Below, piece after piece: positions 44,704 to 48,277 of a stretch of DNA of 48,277 nucleotides. The notes beneath the pieces are model-generated. The model did not search any database and was not told where the DNA came from. It was given only the letters and a program-made list of their open reading frames with translations. This DNA is from an uncultured Rivibacter sp. (lineage in GTDB: Bacteria; Pseudomonadota; Gammaproteobacteria; Burkholderiales; Burkholderiaceae), in the NCBI GenBank assembly GCA_946480925.1, contig CAMLLU010000043.1:1-48277 (forward strand), read 5' to 3'. The translations under genes and the position numbers were made by a program. Position 1 is the first letter of the stretch. Each line of letters opens with the position of its first letter.

Positions 44704-45462
44704 CTACCCCACCCACCCCAGCTCCGTCACCACGATCGGCCCGTTGCGGCCCACCACCACCGTGTGTTCGTACTGCGCGGTGATGCCGCCCTTGGGGCCC
44801 GCCAGCGTCCAGCCGTCGCCGGTGTCTTGCGCCGCGCGCGCCTTGGTGGAAAGAAACGGCTCGATCGTGAACACCAGACCTTCGTGCATGACGCGCCGAT
44901 CGCGCGGCTCGTGGTAGCCGGTAATTTCGGTGGGCTCCTCGTGCAGCGCCGCACCCACGCCGTGGCTGCACAGGTTGCGCACGATGCGCAGGCCCGTGCA
45001 GCGTGCCACGCCTTCGATGGCGTGGCCGATGCGGTTGAGCTTCGCACCCGCCCTCACCTCGCCCAGTGCGGCATCGAGCGCGGCCTGGGTGGCGCGGCGC
45101 ACGCGGCGCTTGTGCACGTCGTCGGGCGGCAGCACGAAGCTGGCGCCGGTGTCGGCGAAGTAGCCGTTCACGCGGGCCGACACGTCGATGTTGACCATGT
45201 CGCCTTCGGCCAGCCGGCGCGCGCCGGGTATGCCGTGCGCGATCTCTTCGTTCACGCTGATGCACGTCGCACCCGGGAAGTCGTAGGTCAGCTTCGGCGC
45301 TGATTCGGCCCCTTCACGCTCGAGCAGCTTCGCGCCGATGGCGTCGAGCTCGGCGGTGGTCATGCCCGGTTCGGCGGACCTGGCCATGGCGCGCAGCACC
45401 TGCGCCACCACCTGGCCGGCGCGGCGCAGGCCTTCGAGTTGTTCCTGGGTGTGAATGGTCAT
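44704..45462 (-). CDS. map: Type I methionine aminopeptidase
   Basis: The 252-residue enzyme removes the initiator methionine. The metal ligands are in place: Asp93, Asp104, His167, Glu201 and Glu232, with the active-site His76. It lacks the zinc-finger extension of eukaryotic forms. It starts 48 bp after the Na/Pi cotransporter gene on the same strand and is not beside rpsB, so it is probably a second, non-housekeeping copy; this is inference because the rest of the genome is not seen. Confidence 0.95.
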   Translation of the reverse strand: MTIHTQEQLEGLRRAGQVVAQVLRAMARSAEPGMTTAELDAIGAKLLEREGAESAPKLTYDFPGATCISVNEEIAHGIPGARRLAEGDMVNIDVSARVNGYFADTGASFVLPPDDVHKRRVRRATQAALDAALGEVRAGAKLNRIGHAIEGVARCTGLRIVRNLCSHGVGAALHEEPTEITGYHEPRDRRVMHEGLVFTIEPFLSTKARAAQDTGDGWTLAGPKGGITAQYEHTVVVGRNGPIVVTELGWVG

Positions 45463-45510
45463 GAGTGCGTCCTTGGTGCGGAGGTGTGATGCGGTGCGTT
45501 GCGTCGTGGC

Positions 45511-47223
45511 TCAGCCGTCGTGCGTGCTGTGCACGGGCGGGATCTGTGTTTCGGTGGCTTGCTCGCTGTCCATGGCGGCCAGCCGCGAATGGCGCAACCG
45601 CGTCTGCGCCAGCGCGCCGGCCGATTCGAGGATGGGGTAGGCGATGGAGCAGATGTGCGAGTTGATGCGCTTCAGGTCGCTGATGAGGTCGAGGTGCAGC
45701 GAGCTGGTCTCGATGCTTTCTGCCGTGTTGTCGCGCAGGCGTGCGATGTGGGTGTTGGCGTAACGGTACTCGAGGTCGCGGAACAACGCCTTTTCTTCGA
45801 GCAGGCGCCGCGCGTCGCGCACGTTGCCGTGCAGGAACACGCTCATGCCCAGCCGCAGGTTGGCCACCAGGCGTTCGTGCAGGTCGGCAATTTCGGCCAC
45901 GCCGGCGTCGGAGAAGCGGCGGTTCTTGCGGATCTTCTTGTCTTCCACGTCTTCGAGCACGCGCTCGATGATGTCGCCGATCTGCTCCATGTTGATGGTG
46001 AAGGAGATGATGTCGGCCCAGCGCCGGCTCTCCTTTTCGGAGAGCGCCTCGCGCGACACCTGCGTGAGGTAGAACTTGATGGCCGAGTACAGGTCGTCCA
46101 CTGTGTCGTCCATGTCGCGCAGCTGCTCGGCCAGCACGAGGTCGTTGTTGCGGATGACGGGCAGGATGCCGCGCAGCATGGTCTCCACCACGTCGGCCTG
46201 GTGCAGCGCCTCGCGTGCTGCACAAGAGATGGCCAATGACGGCGTGGCAAGCGCCAGCTTGTCGAGGTGCTGCGGGCGCGTGGCACCGGGCGGCGCGGCA
46301 GGCACCACCAGCCAGCGTTCGAGCGCCCGCGCCAGCGGGCCGGTGAAGCCCACGAACAGCAGCGCCAGCACGATGTTGAAGCCGAGGTGGAACACCACGA
46401 CCTGCTGGTGCACCACGTGCACGTGCTCCTGCAGCAGCACGTGGGCCTGCGGCAGCAGCGGGATGGCGATGGCACAGCCGGCCAGCTTGAACAGCAGGTT
46501 GCCCACCGGCAGGCGGCGCGTGGCCACGTCGGCCCGCGCGGTGGAAAGCAGGGCCAGGAAGCCGCTGCCGAGGTTGGCGCCCAGCACCAAGCCCAGCGCC
46601 ACCGTCACCGGCACCAGCCCCTGTGAGGCCAGCGTGGCGATGAGCAGCACGATGGCCAGGCTCGAGTAGGCCATCACGGTGAGCAGCGCGCCCACCAGGA
46701 TGTCGAGCGATACGTCGGCCGGCAGCGCGACGAGCAGGTCGCGCAGCACCGGCGACTGGGTGAGCGGCCGCGTACTTTCGACGATGAGCTGCAGGGCCAG
46801 CGTGATGAGGCCCAGCCCGATGGACACGCGGCCCAGGCGACCCACGGTGGTCTTCTCGCGCGAGATGAACATCACCACGCCCGCGAAGATGAGCAGCGGC
46901 GACAGCCAAGACAGGTCGAACGACAGCACCACGGCCATGACGGCGGTGCCCACGTCGGCCCCCAGCATCACCACCAGTGCCGGTCCGGTGGCCACCAGGC
47001 CTTTGCCCACGAATGAAGCGACGATCAGGCAGGTGGCGGTGGCCGACTGCACGAGGCTGGCCACACCCATGCCCGCCACCAGTGCCGAGAAGCGGTTGCG
47101 TGTGCTCCGGGCCAGCACGTGACGCAGGTTTTCGCCGAACACCCGCAGGATGCCGGTGCGCACGATCTGCGTGCCCCACACGAGCAGGGCGATCGCGGCC
47201 AGCAGGTTGAGCAGGTGAAGCAT
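45511..47223 (-). CDS. Na/Pi cotransporter family protein with PhoU-like C-terminus
   Basis: The 570-residue membrane protein has about nine hydrophobic helices in the first 350 residues with the family's inverted QSATAT/SS repeats (ASLVQSATATCLI and LTVMAYSSLAIVLL). A C-terminal helical PhoU-like domain follows from about 370 (ADVVETMLRG, DDTVDDLYSAIKFYL, NMEQIGDIIERV). It probably moves phosphate with sodium, and the PhoU part may sense phosphate state. It sits between the WYL regulator (49 bp upstream) and methionine aminopeptidase (48 bp downstream). Confidence 0.92.
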   Translation of the reverse strand: MLHLLNLLAAIALLVWGTQIVRTGILRVFGENLRHVLARSTRNRFSALVAGMGVASLVQSATATCLIVASFVGKGLVATGPALVVMLGADVGTAVMAVVLSFDLSWLSPLLIFAGVVMFISREKTTVGRLGRVSIGLGLITLALQLIVESTRPLTQSPVLRDLLVALPADVSLDILVGALLTVMAYSSLAIVLLIATLASQGLVPVTVALGLVLGANLGSGFLALLSTARADVATRRLPVGNLLFKLAGCAIAIPLLPQAHVLLQEHVHVVHQQVVVFHLGFNIVLALLFVGFTGPLARALERWLVVPAAPPGATRPQHLDKLALATPSLAISCAAREALHQADVVETMLRGILPVIRNNDLVLAEQLRDMDDTVDDLYSAIKFYLTQVSREALSEKESRRWADIISFTINMEQIGDIIERVLEDVEDKKIRKNRRFSDAGVAEIADLHERLVANLRLGMSVFLHGNVRDARRLLEEKALFRDLEYRYANTHIARLRDNTAESIETSSLHLDLISDLKRINSHICSIAYPILESAGALAQTRLRHSRLAAMDSEQATETQIPPVHSTHDG

Positions 47224-47272
47224 GAAGTCGTTGTTGTGGGGGTGAGGCGAAGCTCACTCCCTTGTAGCACGG

Positions 47273-48226
47273 TCAATGCCTGCCGTGCATCAGCAGCGCC
47301 CGGGCAAGCTCGGCCAAGGCGTCGCGCAGCGCTGGCGGGTGCTGCACTGCAAAACCGAACGGCAGCCGCGAGAGCTCACGCGCCACCCATTGCAGCGAGT
47401 CGGCCTGCGTGCGCAGCAGCACGCCGCCTTCGGGCAAGGCCGCCAACACGCCGAAGGCGGCAAACAGCTCGGCGCGTGCCTCCTCGATGCTGGTGTGCAG
47501 CACCACTTCCACTGCGAAGGCGCGCGGCAGCGTGGCAAGGGATTCAGCGAGGTAGCCCAGCACGTCGAAGCCTTCGGGACGCAGGAAGCTCGCGGGCACG
47601 GGCTCGACGGATTCGATGCGGTCGAGCCGGAACGAGCGCAGGCCGCGGCGCAGGTGGCAATGGCCCACCGCGTACCAGCGGCCGCCGCGGTAGCCCAGGC
47701 CGTAGGGGTCGAACTCGCGGGACGAGACTTCCTGCTGCGCCGAGCGGTATTGCATGGCGACGCGCTGCTGGGCCATGGCCGCGGCACTGAGCACGACGAG
47801 CGCGGTGTTGTTGGCCGCCGGTGCGCGGGCCAGGTCGAGCGCGATGGTTTCGCCCACGGCGCGGATGCGGCGCTTGAGCGCGGGCGGCGTCACGCGTTCG
47901 AGCTTGGACTGCGCGCTGGCCACCGCGGGTGCGGCTTCGGCCAGGCCCAGGTGCCGCGCCGCCGCGAGGCCGATGGTGAGCGCCAGCGCCTCGTCGTCGG
48001 TGAACATCAAGGGCGGCAGGCGAAAGCCCGGCATCAGCTTATAGCCGCCATAGCGCCCGCGTTCGGCCTCGATGGGAATGCCCAGCTCGGCCAGCGCGGC
48101 GATGTAGCGCCGCACGGTGCGCCGGTCCACCTGCAGCCGCTCGGCGAGCTCGGCCCCGTCGACCGTGCCGCGCGCCTGCAGCAGCTCCAGCACGGCGAGC
48201 ACGCGGGTGGTGGGGGTGGTGGCCAT
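47273..48226 (-). CDS. YafY-type HTH/WYL domain transcriptional regulator
   Basis: The 317-residue protein has an N-terminal winged helix (TRVLAVLELLQARG, LAERLQVDRRTVRRYIAALAELG, GRYGGYKL) and a central WYL domain (SREFDPYGLGYRGGRWYAVGHC, LRSFRLDRIESV) followed by a WCX-type C-terminal domain. WYL domains bind nucleic acid or nucleotides, and such regulators control DNA damage, CRISPR or phage-defence genes in some bacteria. It is the first of three same-strand genes with gaps of about 50 bp. A palindrome at the window end is its likely operator. Confidence 0.92.
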   Translation of the reverse strand: MATTPTTRVLAVLELLQARGTVDGAELAERLQVDRRTVRRYIAALAELGIPIEAERGRYGGYKLMPGFRLPPLMFTDDEALALTIGLAAARHLGLAEAAPAVASAQSKLERVTPPALKRRIRAVGETIALDLARAPAANNTALVVLSAAAMAQQRVAMQYRSAQQEVSSREFDPYGLGYRGGRWYAVGHCHLRRGLRSFRLDRIESVEPVPASFLRPEGFDVLGYLAESLATLPRAFAVEVVLHTSIEEARAELFAAFGVLAALPEGGVLLRTQADSLQWVARELSRLPFGFAVQHPPALRDALAELARALLMHGRH

Positions 48227-48256
48227 GCGGCGAGTCTAGTGCGGGCCGCGTTCGAT

Positions 48257-48277
48257 ATAGGGCTCGAGCCGCCCTAT
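48257..48277. promoter_or_regulatory. Nested palindrome upstream of WYL regulator
   Basis: ATAGGGC (48257-48263) and GCCCTAT (48271-48277) form an inverted repeat, and GGCTCGAGCC (48261-48270) is a second palindrome overlapping it. It lies 30 bp upstream of the WYL regulator start, so it may be an autoregulatory operator. The window ends here. Confidence 0.45.

Overview
The window looks like a chromosomal segment of a high-GC betaproteobacterium of the order Burkholderiales, of the Acidovorax/Rhizobacter/Variovorax kind. This is inference from strong GC bias at third codon positions, gene families typical of that group (GbsR-type regulator, DUF6445, HutC/D/F/G, TIGR01782-type TonB receptor) and a PIP-box-like promoter next to a type III effector-like gene. 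No rRNA or tRNA gene was seen, so the genus is not fixed.

Layout. (1) 55-2784: a type I-F CRISPR array with 46 repeats and 45 spacers and no cas gene in view. An isolated hairpin with a GTTGAAAC tail, resembling a repeat of another CRISPR type, follows 15 bases after it. (2) 2.9-6.4 kb: a virulence or antagonism segment. It holds a Tli4-like T6SS immunity protein and, divergently, an EspL/OspD3/ShET2-like cysteine protease with ankyrin-like repeats; a perfect TTCGT-N15-TTCGT box lies 86 bp before its start. (3) 6.4-31 kb: mostly housekeeping genes. They include a ParA-like ATPase, a BON lipoprotein, a compact reverse-strand run (GbsR regulator, desaturase-DCC fusion, SDR-DoxX fusion, Lhr-type helicase, YkvA protein, thermonuclease), a membrane-anchored pseudokinase, DUF429, an AsmA-like protein, folE with a BLUF photoreceptor, an unknown protein with an NDT-like C-terminus, a chemoreceptor, a TPR/DUF6445 protein and a hut locus (hutH, hutC, hutD, hutG, hutF; hutU and hutI are not in the window). 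(4) 31.9-35.6 kb: an accessory patch with remnants of IS66, IS91 and a LysE-type exporter gene. It surrounds a cyclodeaminase/ImmA-IrrE fusion protein and a small protein with a CxE...PCxxC deaminase-like signature. (5) 35.6-44.0 kb: a TonB-dependent receptor, a 122-bp inverted-repeat element, and a two-component pair made of a beta-propeller/Y_Y_Y sensor kinase and a NarL-like regulator fused to a hybrid kinase. (6) 44-48.3 kb: an IS5-type remnant, a methionine aminopeptidase, a Na/Pi cotransporter-PhoU protein and a WYL regulator.

How it works together. The hut genes share a HutC-type operator between divergent hutH and hutC. The GbsR-like regulator has two copies of one 22-bp operator, one before its own gene and one before the desaturase gene, which suggests autoregulation plus control of membrane lipid desaturation. 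The two sensor proteins at 39-44 kb overlap by four bases and probably act together, perhaps with the TonB receptor beside them. The items most worth follow-up are the effector and its promoter, the cyclodeaminase-IrrE fusion, the deaminase-like gene and the CRISPR array with its neighbouring foreign-looking repeat.
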